The notes under the pieces: generated by a model
Databases searched by the model: none
Told to the model about the DNA's origin: nothing
Seen by the model: the letters and a program-made list of their open reading frames with translations, nothing else
Shown: positions 16,180 to 27,120 of the stretch, piece by piece
Layout of the letters: each line of letters begins with the position of its first letter
How positions within the stretch are numbered: the first letter of the stretch is position 1
Assembly: GCF_003417065.2 (NCBI RefSeq)
Contig: NZ_QVLT01000026.1
Span: 1 to 64,000, forward strand
DNA from: Hymenobacter lapidiphilus
GTDB lineage: Bacteria > Bacteroidota > Bacteroidia > Cytophagales > Hymenobacteraceae
DNA: 64,000 bases
Direction: 5' to 3'
Made by a program: the position numbers and the translations under genes

Positions 16180-17182
16180 TGTATAGTCCCAAAGTGTGAT
16201 GGTGTGTTTTTCGGGCTGGAATTTCGCACGCACCTATGGGACGAGTACTCCACGGCAGCGCCCGCACAACGTAGGCAATACGGCGCGCTATCCAACACAG
16301 CCAGGAAAGCCTACAAAGCCTAGCCACGCGCTACAGTATCAATCCGAAAACAGTGGCCAAGTGGCGCAAGCGCCCCACCGTCTTGGATGCGCGCATGGGC
16401 CCGGCGCCGGTTTCCACGGTATTGAGCATCGAGCAGGAAGCCATTGCCGTGGCCTTTCGTCGCCACACCCTGCTGGCGCTCGATGACTGCTTGTACGCGC
16501 TGCAGGCCACGATTCCGCACCTGTCCCGTTCGGCCCTGCACCGCTGTTTCCAACGCCACGGCGTCAGCCGCCTGCCCCTGAACGAAGACGGGCAGAGCCC
16601 AGCGAAAAAGAAATTCAAAGATTACCCGATTGGCTACCTGCACGTCGATTTTGCCGAGGTGCAGACCGAGGAAGGGCGCCAGTACCTGTTCGTCGCCATT
16701 GACTTCCGCCAGTAATGTGGCGTTTGCCGAACTCCACCCGCGGGCCATACGGGTCGTGGCGGCCGAATTTCTGCGGCGTGTGCTCGATAAGCTGCCCTAT
16801 AAAGTGCACACTGTACTGACCGACAATGGAGTACAGTTTACGCCGCAGGCACATCAGTTCCTGCCGGGTGGGCACAGTTTTGACCGCATCTGCCGGCAAT
16901 ACGGCGTGGAACACCGCCTCACTAAACCAGCTCACCCGTGGACCAACGGCCAGGTCGAGCGCCTAAACCGCACCATCAAGGAAGCGACGGTCAAGCGCTT
17001 CCACTACCAGACCACCGAAGAGCTCAACGAGCACCTACAAGCCTTTTTACTCGCCTACAACCACGCCAAGCGTTTGAAGACCTTGCGCGGGCTGACACCA
17101 CACGAATTTGTCTGTGCCCAGTGGAAAAAAAAACTCACCAACCTTACTCGAGACCCGATCCACCTCACTCTGGGACTATACA
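16180..17182 (+). mobile_element. IS481-family insertion sequence, inactive
   Basis: 1003 bp bounded by imperfect inverted ends: TGTATAGTCCCAAAGTGTGA at the left (16180) and, on the opposite strand, TGTATAGTCCCAGAGTGAGG at the right (ending 17182). The single transposase gene is broken. The right end stops one base before the stop codon complement of the DUF1259 gene, so the insertion just spared that gene. Confidence 0.85.
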
Positions 17183-17187
17183 ACTAG
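16236..17187 (+). pseudogene. IS481-family transposase, nonsense plus frameshift
   Basis: From ATG 16236 the frame reads MGRVLHGSARTT, then TAG at codon 13 where family members have Glu. It continues AIRRAIQHSQESLQSLA and INPKTVAKWRKRPTV (helix-turn-helix). A one-base frameshift near 16711 separates YLFVAIDF from SNVAFAELHPRA. The rest, including the DDE region (TDNGVQFT ... NGQVERLNRTIKEATVKRFHY) and the C-terminal RRLKTL-type motif, is intact. Confidence 0.87.
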
Positions 17188-18233
17188 TGCTTCATGGCAC
17201 CCTTCATGCCGGGAGCTTTTGCTTTGCCTAGCTGGTCGAGGGCGGCGCGGAAGCCGGTGGCTAGCTGCGCGGCCGGGCCACGGCCGTAGTAGTGCAGAAA
17301 CATCATGCGCGGCTCATCGAAGAGCATGTGGTTGTGCACGGCCACCACTTCCAGGTTGTGGGCGCGCAGCGCTTTGATAACCGGATTCACCTCCGCTTCG
17401 AGCATGGCGATGTCACCGGCAATGTGGGCGTCGGCCTGCTTACCGGCGAAAGCGGCCCAGGAATTCAGGCCAATGGCGGCCGTCATTTCCGTACCCATCA
17501 TCAGCGACTGCAGGTCGTCGCGGCCCACGGTGTACTTGTAAGTGGGGCCGTTTACGGTGCCTTGTTTACCGGTAATCTTATCCAGGGCCGGCAGGTTGAA
17601 CAGCTCCTTGCCCGTGGGCGGCCCGGCCGCGGGGGTGGCGTTGTTGCCCGCCGCAGCCGCGGGCGCACCGGCTGGTTGGGGCTGGTTAGCCGGCAGCAGC
17701 TTGGAGTCTTTCAGCGCGGCGGCAAACTTTTGCGCCAGCTCGGCCGGGCTGCCCATGCCGTGGATGTGCATGTAGAAGATGCGGGGCTCCTCATAGAAAA
17801 AATGGTTATGCACGGCCCCGATTTCCAGCCCCTGGGCCAGCGCGGCCGATATGAGCGGGTTTACTTCTTCCTGCAACAGCACCGTGTCGCTCATGAGCAT
17901 GGCCGAGTTGCCATCCAAAGTGTGCTTAATGGCCACCCAGCCGCCGAAGCCAAAGGCAATGGGTACTGGCTCCCCCTTGATGCTCACTTTCAAATCATTG
18001 CGCGGCAGCGGTGTACTGTGCGTGGCTTGCGCGGCCACGTACGTGCCCTTTTTGCCCATTGCTTTTTCAATGGCCGCAATGCTAGCGGTACTCAAAGCCG
18101 GAGTACTACCGACCGGCAGCAAAGGAGTTTGCGGGGCGGCACTCAGGGCTTCGGAACCACCAAGCAATGTGGTGGTGCCTAACAGCGCGGCGGCCCGTAG
18201 GGCGTCGCGGCGGGAAATGGGGGAATTGGTCAT
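17184..18233 (-). CDS. DUF1259 (LppY/LpqO-type) protein
   Basis: 349 aa with a Tat-like leader (SRRDALRAAALLG) and two tandem DUF1259 repeats (about 50-165 and 205-335). The repeats carry matching signatures HNHFFYEEPRIFYMHIHGMG and HNHMLFDEPRMMFLHYYGRG, with likely metal-binding His residues. It is exported and probably periplasmic. DUF1259 genes often neighbour chromate transporter genes; here chrA lies 100 bases upstream and the two appear co-transcribed. Biochemical function is unknown. The stop codon abuts the end of the IS481 element. Confidence 0.88.
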   Translation of the reverse strand: MTNSPISRRDALRAAALLGTTTLLGGSEALSAAPQTPLLPVGSTPALSTASIAAIEKAMGKKGTYVAAQATHSTPLPRNDLKVSIKGEPVPIAFGFGGWVAIKHTLDGNSAMLMSDTVLLQEEVNPLISAALAQGLEIGAVHNHFFYEEPRIFYMHIHGMGSPAELAQKFAAALKDSKLLPANQPQPAGAPAAAAGNNATPAAGPPTGKELFNLPALDKITGKQGTVNGPTYKYTVGRDDLQSLMMGTEMTAAIGLNSWAAFAGKQADAHIAGDIAMLEAEVNPVIKALRAHNLEVVAVHNHMLFDEPRMMFLHYYGRGPAAQLATGFRAALDQLGKAKAPGMKGAMKH

Positions 18234-18332
18234 TAGATTTAGAATGATTTTTAGGGATACGCCCTTTTTTCGTTAGAGGAGTTAAGCCATCCTGCCGAGC
18301 AACCGATTAGCGTCCCCTATTGGTTACGATGT

Positions 18333-19538
<1,206 letters not shown>

Positions 19539-19539
19539 T

Positions 19540-19974
19540 TTACCGTTGGTCGGGGTGATACAAGCGGTGGTCCATCGACCAGCGGCCCCCACCTTCAATC
19601 AGTAGAAAAAGACTGCCCAGCAGCATGGCCCAGTCGGTGCGGCTGCCGTGCAGCAGCTCCCAAAAGCCGTCGTTAACAAACACCTCGACCTTGGTGGTGG
19701 CCAGGGCCACGAGCATGATGATGAGCAGCGGCAGCGAGGCCAGGCGCGTGAGCAAGCCAATGAGCACCAACAGGCCGCACACCGTTTCGAAACCGCCCAC
19801 GACCGCGCCGAGAAACTCGGGGGCCGGCAGGCCAATCTTGGCAAAGCGGCCCGCGCCGCGCTCGGCGGGCAGAATGAATTTCTGGAGGCCTTCGGTGAAG
19901 AACACCAGCCCCACCGACAGGCGAATCAGCAGGGTAGTGGCGGAGGAATCGGTACGCAGCAGGCGGCGGAGCAT
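19540..19974 (-). CDS. DoxX-family membrane protein
   Basis: 144 aa from ATG 19974 (MLRRLLRTD); an in-frame upstream start would add an unlikely leader. Four hydrophobic helices with RLSVGLVFFTEGLQKFI and FETVCGLLVLIGLLTRLA match DoxX/SURF4-like proteins. These are often tied to redox or thiol stress responses. It is the first gene of the DoxX-ChrA-DUF1259 operon. Confidence 0.87.
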   Translation of the reverse strand: MLRRLLRTDSSATTLLIRLSVGLVFFTEGLQKFILPAERGAGRFAKIGLPAPEFLGAVVGGFETVCGLLVLIGLLTRLASLPLLIIMLVALATTKVEVFVNDGFWELLHGSRTDWAMLLGSLFLLIEGGGRWSMDHRLYHPDQR

Positions 19975-20076
19975 GGGCGCGGGAAAGGGTACAGCCCGAA
20001 AAGTCGGGAAACAGCCCGCAAGGTCGGCAGGCCCGCGCACCCGGCTGCGGTAGAATTATGCCTATTTAGGGTAAAA

Positions 20077-20901
20077 TCAGGAAATGCTCTGCCGGTACTC
20101 GCCGGGCGACTGGCCGGTTTGCTGCCGGTAGAACTTGTTGAAGTACGAGGGGTCGTCAAAGCCCAGAGCGGCCGCAATCTGCGCCACCGTTTGCTGGGTA
20201 AACAGCAGCTGCCGCTTGGCTTCCAATACAATGCGGCGCGCGATGACGTGGCTGGCTGTTTGACCCAGCGCCTGCTGGCACTGCATGTTCAGGTAGCGAG
20301 GCGTCACGCCCAACCGGGCCGCGTACTGCTTCACCAGGTGCAGGCGCGGGTAGTTTTCTTCCACCTGCTGCTTGTAGGCCTGCACCAGCGGGGGCAGCGG
20401 CCGGCTGCGGCCCTGCGGGTTGGGGTGCCCGCGCCAGAGCTGCACCAGCAGCACGTGCAGGTACGCGGCCAACGTCGCCGCCAGGTGGGGCGCGTCGGGC
20501 TGCTGGTACTCGCGCGCCATCAATTCCCACACGGCTGGCGCGTCGGTGGCCGGGGCCAGCGTCAGGGCGGCGGGCAGCTCGTCCAGGGCCACCGGGGCCG
20601 GGTGCTGCTCCAGGAATTCTTCCTTCACCATGAGCACGTAGCCGCGGGGCACCTCGCTCAGCTCCCAGTGGTGCACCTGGCCCGGACAAATCAGGTAGTA
20701 GGTATGGGGCACCACCGGGTAGCGCTGGAAGTCGATGTAGTGCCAGCCCGCGCCCGCGGTCAGGTAAATCAGCTCGTAGTAGCGCTTGTGGCCGTGCGGG
20801 CGGGTGGTCTTGATGACCTCCTTCATGCGCGTCAGGCGCACGGCCAGGCCGGGCAGAAACTTGTCTTTGACGGGAATAGCCGGAGCGGGGGGCATGCGCA
20901 A
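20077..20901 (-). CDS. AraC-family transcriptional regulator
   Basis: 274 aa. N-terminal cupin-like sensing domain (about 1-150; HKRYYELIYLTAGAGWHYID) and C-terminal double helix-turn-helix of the AraC type (about 175-274; VTPRYLNMQCQQALGQTA and GFDDPSYFNKFYRQQTGQSPGEYR). It lies 102 bases upstream of the DoxX-ChrA operon on the same strand and is the likely regulator of that operon. Confidence 0.92.
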   Translation of the reverse strand: MRMPPAPAIPVKDKFLPGLAVRLTRMKEVIKTTRPHGHKRYYELIYLTAGAGWHYIDFQRYPVVPHTYYLICPGQVHHWELSEVPRGYVLMVKEEFLEQHPAPVALDELPAALTLAPATDAPAVWELMAREYQQPDAPHLAATLAAYLHVLLVQLWRGHPNPQGRSRPLPPLVQAYKQQVEENYPRLHLVKQYAARLGVTPRYLNMQCQQALGQTASHVIARRIVLEAKRQLLFTQQTVAQIAAALGFDDPSYFNKFYRQQTGQSPGEYRQSIS

Positions 20902-21368
20902 CAGAACAGGTACAAATACGGACAGGGCGGCCCGAAAGTAACAGATTACGAGCCAGCCTCCGAAGTGCCTTTCACCTTGTGATGGGCTCTACCTCTATGG
21001 TAGCACTACATATATTGCAAACTCTTAGCGGGAATTTCAATTCTTACTAGTGCTACCCCTGACAAGTATTGTCAGACCGTCCTCGAAATAAGGACGGTTT
21101 TAGCACTCTTGGTTGGACGCGGCCCGCGTGGTACTTTGCTGAGAAATCAGGCTCCATTTTGGGCGTTTACAATACTCATTTCATCAACGCGTTTGGTAAA
21201 CGTTGAATCGTAGACGGGTTTCTTAAACTCGCCCCGCATTGATGGGGCAGTCAGCCCACCGAGTGTATGGTTGATTCCTGCTGTTCACCGAAACGAGGAT
21301 TTTGATTTTGAGCAAGAGACTATACTTTATATCCGGCGTGGTAGCTACCATAGCGGGCATACTGCTCG
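20902..21368. other. intergenic region containing a res-like site
   Basis: No supportable gene. It contains res-like site C (21161-21230). A possible 43-codon TTG-started frame with a hydrophobic segment (21308-21439) overlaps the end of the MerC-like gene and is too short to call. AT-rich sequence at 20990-21080 may hold the promoter of the AraC gene. Confidence 0.4.
21161..21230 (-). promoter_or_regulatory. res-like recombination site C (orphan)
   Basis: 70 bp matching site B across all three dyads on the minus strand: GAGTTTAAGAAACCCGTCTA, CGTTTACCAAACG, and a degraded third dyad GAGTATTGTAAACGC. It has the same orientation as site B, so the two direct copies bracket the IS481 element and the chromate operon. 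Confidence 0.75.
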
Positions 21369-21773
21369 TTACTGAGAAATTCTACCGGCATCTGATGAAG
21401 GAGAACTGGTCATGCAGCGGCGGCAATGCCGTTGATTGAGCCAATGGGTGGCAATAAGGCCCGCCGAAGCGCCATATTGCACCAGTTGCAGCAGTGGCCA
21501 GCGTTCGGCCAGCAGGGCTGATACCACGAACACGGCAAAGAGTCCCCACAGCATCAGCCGCAGCCGGGTGGAGGAGTGCCGCCGGGTAGCCAGGGCCACC
21601 AGTACGCCACTCAGCACCAGAAAAGCCAGCTCCCAACGCTCTGCCGTGGCCCCGGGGTTGCGGGTGCCCCACCAAGCCAGCAGTAGCGGCCCCACGGCGC
21701 AATGCACCCCGCAGAGCAGGGCGTTCAGCACGCCACCGTAGTCGGCGGCGCGGCGAAATGAAAAGGTGCGCAT
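21369..21773 (-). CDS. MerC-like small membrane protein
   Basis: 134 aa from ATG 21773. About four hydrophobic helices; the first ends in LLCGVHCAVGPLLLAW, the Cys-His-Cys arrangement typical of MerC-domain proteins of Bacteroidota. A His/Cys-containing tail follows (NQRHCRRC). It starts four bases after the stop of the COG0523 GTPase gene, so it is co-transcribed with it. This pairing suggests a role in zinc or other metal uptake rather than mercury resistance; no other mer genes are present. Confidence 0.8.
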   Translation of the reverse strand: MRTFSFRRAADYGGVLNALLCGVHCAVGPLLLAWWGTRNPGATAERWELAFLVLSGVLVALATRRHSSTRLRLMLWGLFAVFVVSALLAERWPLLQLVQYGASAGLIATHWLNQRHCRRCMTSSPSSDAGRISQ

Positions 21774-21777
21774 CGGC

Positions 21778-23019
<1,242 letters not shown>

Positions 23020-23064
23020 AATGCGGTTTGTAAAGCAGCTGGCCCGTCGTAGGTCAGCCGACAA

Positions 23065-23125
23065 AAATAAGGCGGGGGATTCTTTTATGCAACTAAGTTG
23101 CATAAAAGAATCCCCCGCCTTATTT
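23065..23125 (-). promoter_or_regulatory. 61-bp perfect palindrome: terminator with Zur-box-like core
   Basis: Two perfectly complementary 30-base arms around one central base (23095). The outer part is GC-rich (GGCGGGGGATTC) and, on the minus strand, is followed by TTATTTTTGT, as expected for a terminator of the lipoprotein gene ending at 23142. The apex reads ATGCAACTAAGTTGCAT, a palindrome of Fur/Zur-box type. It lies 46 bases upstream of the COG0523 GTPase start, so it may both end one transcript and control the next. Confidence 0.75.
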
Positions 23126-23141
23126 CGCTGCGAATGAACCG

Positions 23142-23687
23142 TTATTTTTTGGCTTCCCCCAGCAGTTGCTGGTGCTCCGCCTGAATTTTTTTGTGGTCAT
23201 CAACCAGTTGGCGGTGCTCCTGCTGCATCTGCTCGTCTTCGACTTTCATGCTGGCGTGGTCAGTTTGCATGGCGGCATCATCCACAGAGCCGGCCCCGTG
23301 CTTCTGCTCCAGTTCGGCGTGGCGGGCCAGAATGGCAGTGTGCTTGGCTAGCACTTCCTTATGTTTGGCAATGAGCGCCGAGTGGCGGGCTTCCAACTTT
23401 TTGAAAGCGGGCGTTCCATCTACCTTGGCAGCAATGGCAGCGGCCAAATCAGCGGCGTGGTCGGCTTCCAGCACCGAGTCGGCTTCTTCCATAGTACGGT
23501 GGTCGGCCTCCATCTTCTGATGATCGGCCAGTAGCTGGTCGTGGGTAACGGCTCCGGTGGCGGTAGTGGCCGTAGTGGCCGTAGTGGCCGTGGCGGTTTC
23601 GGCCGACGGCTGACAGCTGGTAACGGTGAGGGCCAGGGCCAATAGGGCGGCCGGCGCGAGCGAAATAAAGGAACGGGCGTTGGTCAT
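23142..23687 (-). CDS. lipoprotein with histidine-striped coiled coil
   Basis: 181 aa from ATG 23687. The signal sequence ends in the lipobox TVTSC. After an Ala/Thr-rich linker (about 35-55) the protein is one long charged helix. His recurs at exact seven-residue spacing ([17 protein letters not shown], continuing for two more heptads; again [17 protein letters not shown]), about a dozen in total, which would place them in one stripe of a coiled coil. This suggests a periplasmic metal buffer or metal-dependent assembly. It sits in a minus-strand metal gene set, just upstream of the COG0523 GTPase. No characterised family is recognised. Confidence 0.7.
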   Translation of the reverse strand: MTNARSFISLAPAALLALALTVTSCQPSAETATATTATTATTATGAVTHDQLLADHQKMEADHRTMEEADSVLEADHAADLAAAIAAKVDGTPAFKKLEARHSALIAKHKEVLAKHTAILARHAELEQKHGAGSVDDAAMQTDHASMKVEDEQMQQEHRQLVDDHKKIQAEHQQLLGEAKK

Positions 23688-23859
23688 GCGTAAAAAAGAA
23701 AAAATGGTACGAGTGCAATTACGCAATAACGTTTCATAAAGGCTACCAACACCTCGCTTTTGCCGGCCCGTTAGGAGGCGGGAGCCACTGGGCTGGGAGC
23801 ATTAGACTAACCGCCGCCAGCCACCACAGGGGCAACGCGGCGTTCGGTCTTTACCCGGC

Positions 23860-24950
23860 TCATTCACTCATTGAAACGCTGAGTACCGCCACCCGGCCCC
23901 CGACCGTGCTAATGGCCAAACAGCAGTCGTTGGGCATCCATTGTATGGCGCTGATGGCACTGCCGAAATTGCAGATTGCCACGGGGTGCGGATGCTGGCC
24001 AGGGTGCCACAAAGCCAGGCGGCCGGCCACGTCGGCGGAGGCCAGCAGCGGGCCCTGGTGCTGTCCGGCTAGCGCCCGCACGGCCGCTTCGTGACCAGCC
24101 AGACGCAGGGGCTGAGCGCCCAGCCCGGTTGGGGTAGCCGGCCAGACCAGTACCTGAGAGCCGTGAGCGGAAGCCAGTAGCCGGCCCCCGCTGCACCAAC
24201 TCAGGTGGCGGGCCGGACCGCTGAGCCGGCGGGGCGGCTGCCGGTTGCTGGGCCGGTCGGCGGGCAGCCGCCAGCATACGAGCCGGCCATCGGGCGTGCT
24301 GGTGGCCAACCGGCTTGCTGGGGCGTTCCAGGCAGCATCACCCAGGGGAAATTCGCCCGGTATGACGTGGTGCGGTTCCAGCACGCCGGCCGCCTCCAGC
24401 CCGTGAAACTGGCGGATAGCGTTGGCGCTTGTGGTGGTCAGCTGCCTGGAATCAGCTTGCCAGTGGAGACTTGTAATGGTGGTGGAGTGCTGATAATAGC
24501 CTAGCGGTAAACCCAACGCGTCAAGCAGGTGCAGCGTCGAATTGCAGGCGGCGGCCAGTATCCGGCCGTTGGGAGACCAGCTCAGTTGCTCTATCCACCC
24601 TTGCCCCAGTAGCTGCCGGCCGGCTACTTTGCCGGTATAGGCGTTGCGGAGCGTGAGCTGGCCGTCGGGGCTGCCAGTGGCTACAATGGGCGCGGTGGGA
24701 CACAAGGCCAGGCTCAGGGCTCCATCCGTCCGGGTCCAGTCCTGGAAGCCGGTGGCGGCGGACAGGCGTAGCAGCCGGCCGCTCATCGTCAGGACCAGCA
24801 CGGCATTGTGGTCGCCTGCCAGGCCATTGCGCGGACGGACTCCCCCATTTCCGCCGTCCAGCGCAAGGTGGGTCGTATTACGGCAGCGGGGGCAACTGTG
24901 GAAGTCGCCAGGATTGGCAGGGGCAGCGGAAATTCAGGGGCCAAAGACAT
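23860..24950 (-). pseudogene. WD40-repeat protein with a frameshift
   Basis: A beta-propeller of about seven WD40 repeats (for example GSPDGQLTLRNAYTGKVAG, SADVAGRLALWHPGQ). The long frame from 24801 lacks its start. The expected N-terminus begins at ATG 24950 (MSLAPEFPLPL) in another frame and covers WTAEMGESVRAMAWQA; the repeat then continues one base out of frame as GDHNAVLVLTMSGRLL near 24812. One missing base explains it, either a real mutation or a sequencing error. It lies between the Fur/Zur gene and the His-rich lipoprotein gene on the same strand. Confidence 0.72.
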
Positions 24951-24988
24951 GGGCACAAAGGGTAAAGGGAACTCAAAAGCAACTCGGT

Positions 24989-25396
24989 TTAGCTTGGCTG
25001 GCACTTGGCGCAGAGGCCGGAGAGCAGGTAATCGGCGGCGGTTACGCGCAGTGGTGTGGGCAGTTCTACGGCGGGCACGGCTATATCGCGCAGGCAGTAA
25101 AGCCGCAGGCAATTGGTGCATTTAAAATGCACGTGCGCCTGCCCCCCTGGTCCGGAAATGGCGTAGCGCACGATTTCGCAGCTGTCTAGTACCCGGTGCA
25201 CAAGGCCCTTCTGCTCGAAGGTGCGCAGGGTGCGGAAGAGCGTAATCCGGTCGGAGGCCACGCTGAGCTGGCGCTCTATTTCGCGGCCCGATAACGCGCA
25301 GGGTGACTCTAACAGCAGCAGCAGCACGGCCCGGCGCACGGGGGTGTGGCGCAGGGCGTGGCGGCGCAGGGCCTGTCGAACCGGGTCAATAACCAT
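24989..25396 (-). CDS. Fur-family regulator, Zur-like
   Basis: 135 aa from ATG 25396 (MVIDPVRQAL). N-terminal winged helix (LRRHALRHTPVRRAVLLLLL) and C-terminal dimerisation domain with HVHFKCTNCLRLYCL and a later LCAKC, giving the two Cys pairs of a structural zinc site. The neighbours (COG0523 GTPase, MerC-like, AztD-like chaperone, ABC/TonB import genes) favour a zinc-sensing (Zur) role over iron. It probably binds the TGCAACTAnnTTGCA-type palindromes at 23.1, 28.4 and 38.7 kb. This is inference from context. Confidence 0.85.
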   Translation of the reverse strand: MVIDPVRQALRRHALRHTPVRRAVLLLLLESPCALSGREIERQLSVASDRITLFRTLRTFEQKGLVHRVLDSCEIVRYAISGPGGQAHVHFKCTNCLRLYCLRDIAVPAVELPTPLRVTAADYLLSGLCAKCQPS

Positions 25397-25456
25397 AGAA
25401 GCTGAAGTCAAGAGTACCAGGGAAAGCTGCTTTCAGGTAGTGAAACAGCAGCGGCC

Positions 25457-26380
25457 TTACGGGCGCATGGGCAGGGTGCGCCCCAGAATCAGGTCGCGGC
25501 TCAACAGCCCGCCCACCCGGTTGCCCACCCCGATGGCGTTGGCCAGCTGGTGCATCATGGTGCAGTTATCGCCCAGCGCGTACACGCCGGGCACGGTGGT
25601 CTGGTTCAGCTCGTCCACGCGCAGCAAGCCCAGCTCATCCAGCTCGCAGCCCAGTTGCGCGGGCAGGTCGCAACCCTGCTGCCAGGGCACTTTGGCGTAA
25701 AGCACCCGTAGCGGCAGGGCGCGGCCATCGGCCAGGCCCAGGCCATCGAGTTGCGGACCGGTGTGCAGTAGGGCGGCTACGGGCGTTTCTTCCAGGCTCA
25801 CACTGTGCTGCGCCAGCAACGCCCGCACGTCGGCCCCAAACGTGGCGGGGCCGTTGGTGAACACCGTCAGCTCGCGGGTCCAGTTCAGGAGCATGGCCAC
25901 CATGTGGGCCACCATTTCGCCGTTCATCCACAGGCCGGTGGGCTGGTCGGCCACCTCGTAGCCGTGGCAGTAGGGGCAGTGAACAATGGACGTGCTCCAG
26001 CATTCGGCAAAGCCGGGCAGGGGCGGCAGCTCATCACGCAGGCCGGTGGCCAGCAGCAGCGTGGGGGCCGCGAAGGTGCCGTGGGCGGCGGTGGTTACTT
26101 GTAAGGTGCCATCGGGCAGCTTTTCGGCGGCGGTGGCGCGGGCTTCCAGCAGCTGCACCGTGGGGTAGGCGGCTACCTGCTGGCGGGCGCGGGCTGCCAA
26201 CTCGGCGGGCGCGTCGCCGTCGTGCAGCAGCAAATTGTGGGCGTGCGGGGTGGTGCGGTTGCGCGGCTGGCCGGCATCGAGCACCAGCACCCGGCAGCGG
26301 GCCCGGCCCAGGGCCAGGGCGGCGCTCAGGCCGGCATAAGAGCCGCCGACGATGATGAAATCTATTTCAGAAGCTGCCAT
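25457..26380 (-). CDS. FAD-dependent pyridine nucleotide-disulfide oxidoreductase (TrxR-like)
   Basis: 307 aa. N-terminal FAD-binding motif IIVGGSYAGLSAALALG, central redox-type CPYCHG motif and C-terminal ALGDNCTMMHQLANAIG. Length and layout match the small thioredoxin-reductase-like family; members with CPYCHG often reduce other small molecules or carriers rather than thioredoxin. It lies 60 bases upstream of the Fur/Zur gene, on the same strand. The substrate is unknown. Confidence 0.87.
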   Translation of the reverse strand: MAASEIDFIIVGGSYAGLSAALALGRARCRVLVLDAGQPRNRTTPHAHNLLLHDGDAPAELAARARQQVAAYPTVQLLEARATAAEKLPDGTLQVTTAAHGTFAAPTLLLATGLRDELPPLPGFAECWSTSIVHCPYCHGYEVADQPTGLWMNGEMVAHMVAMLLNWTRELTVFTNGPATFGADVRALLAQHSVSLEETPVAALLHTGPQLDGLGLADGRALPLRVLYAKVPWQQGCDLPAQLGCELDELGLLRVDELNQTTVPGVYALGDNCTMMHQLANAIGVGNRVGGLLSRDLILGRTLPMRP

Positions 26381-26734
26381 AGTACTTGTCTAAAAACTGT
26401 TTGATGTAGCTAACCTTGCCGATGGTCTGCTGCTGACGTGAGTCGAGTTGGCTGTTGTCCAGCTCGTTGAACACTAGGTACACGTAGCTCAGGGGCTGAA
26501 ATTCCCAGCTGGCGCGCACGTTCCAGCGGGCCAGGCGGGCGGCCGAGCTGTACTGGTAGAAGGCCGTGAGCTGCACCCGCGGGTTGAGCGAAAGGCGGGC
26601 TTATTGAGGCGGCCGTCCACGTTAACCGGCCCCGTAGCCCGCACGGCCCGCACCAGGAGCAGCCCGGCGGACGGCGCGAAGCTGGGTACGTCATGGGCGT
26701 GAGCACGGCTAGTGGTGGGCAGCAACAACGGCAA
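26367..26734 (-). pseudogene. collapsed copy of the DUF5916 gene
   Basis: On the minus strand the N-terminal part (MPLLLPTTS ... VRAVRATGPVNVDGRLNK) matches the start of the intact DUF5916 protein at 28.7-31.0 kb (VIRAVRATSPVSVDGRLDE). It is then joined out of frame to sequence matching the last ~60 residues (LTAFYQYSSAARLARW ... QQQTIGKVSYIKQF). About 650 codons are missing. This is the scar of a duplicated copy that lost its middle. Confidence 0.82.
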
Positions 26735-27062
26735 TAATGCCGGCGCGCTTAGCTCGATGTGGGAGCAACATGTTCTCAGCTGATGGACCCGTCAGAAATG
26801 GACCAGTGTGTGCTCACTGTCAAGCTCTCTGCCAAGCTAAGCCGACTACAATCCGCAAGCCCACGTTTACTACTCATAACAGCACCGCCATGAACTGTGG
26901 CCGGCAACGCACCAGCGTTGGAAAAAACAGGGTTCTGTAGTCGCTCTGCCGGCGGGTTGTCTACGTGGCCGAGGCAGCAGGAACGCTTGGCTCCGCCCAC
27001 CTTAAGCTGACCGGCGGACACCTCCGCCGAACCCGTCCGGGGCGGCCTTACTCCCCGCGCAC
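26735..27062. other. intergenic region, no gene
   Basis: About 330 bases between the DUF5916 remnant and the terminator of the AztD-like gene. Short frames exist on both strands but none shows family features. Confidence 0.4.
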
Positions 27063-27101
27063 AAAAAAGCCTCCGCATAAGGCTTGTGCGGAGGCTTTTT
27101 G
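27063..27101 (-). terminator. rho-independent terminator (both directions)
   Basis: Stem AAGCCTCCGCA / TGCGGAGGCTT with a short loop, flanked by A-run and T-run on opposite sides, about 20 bases after the stop of the AztD-like gene (minus strand). It would work in either direction. Confidence 0.85.
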
Positions 27102-27120
27102 TGTGTGGTTGCGGCGTGGT

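Noticed and set aside
19648..20982. Long plus-strand open frame (444 codons) opposite DoxX and AraC genes
   Set aside because: Low-complexity Gln/Arg/Gly/His composition typical of the antisense of high-GC genes; the minus-strand genes have clear families.
21308..21439. 43-codon TTG-started frame with a hydrophobic segment
   Set aside because: Short, weak start, overlaps the end of the opposite-strand MerC-like gene, and no relatives recognised.
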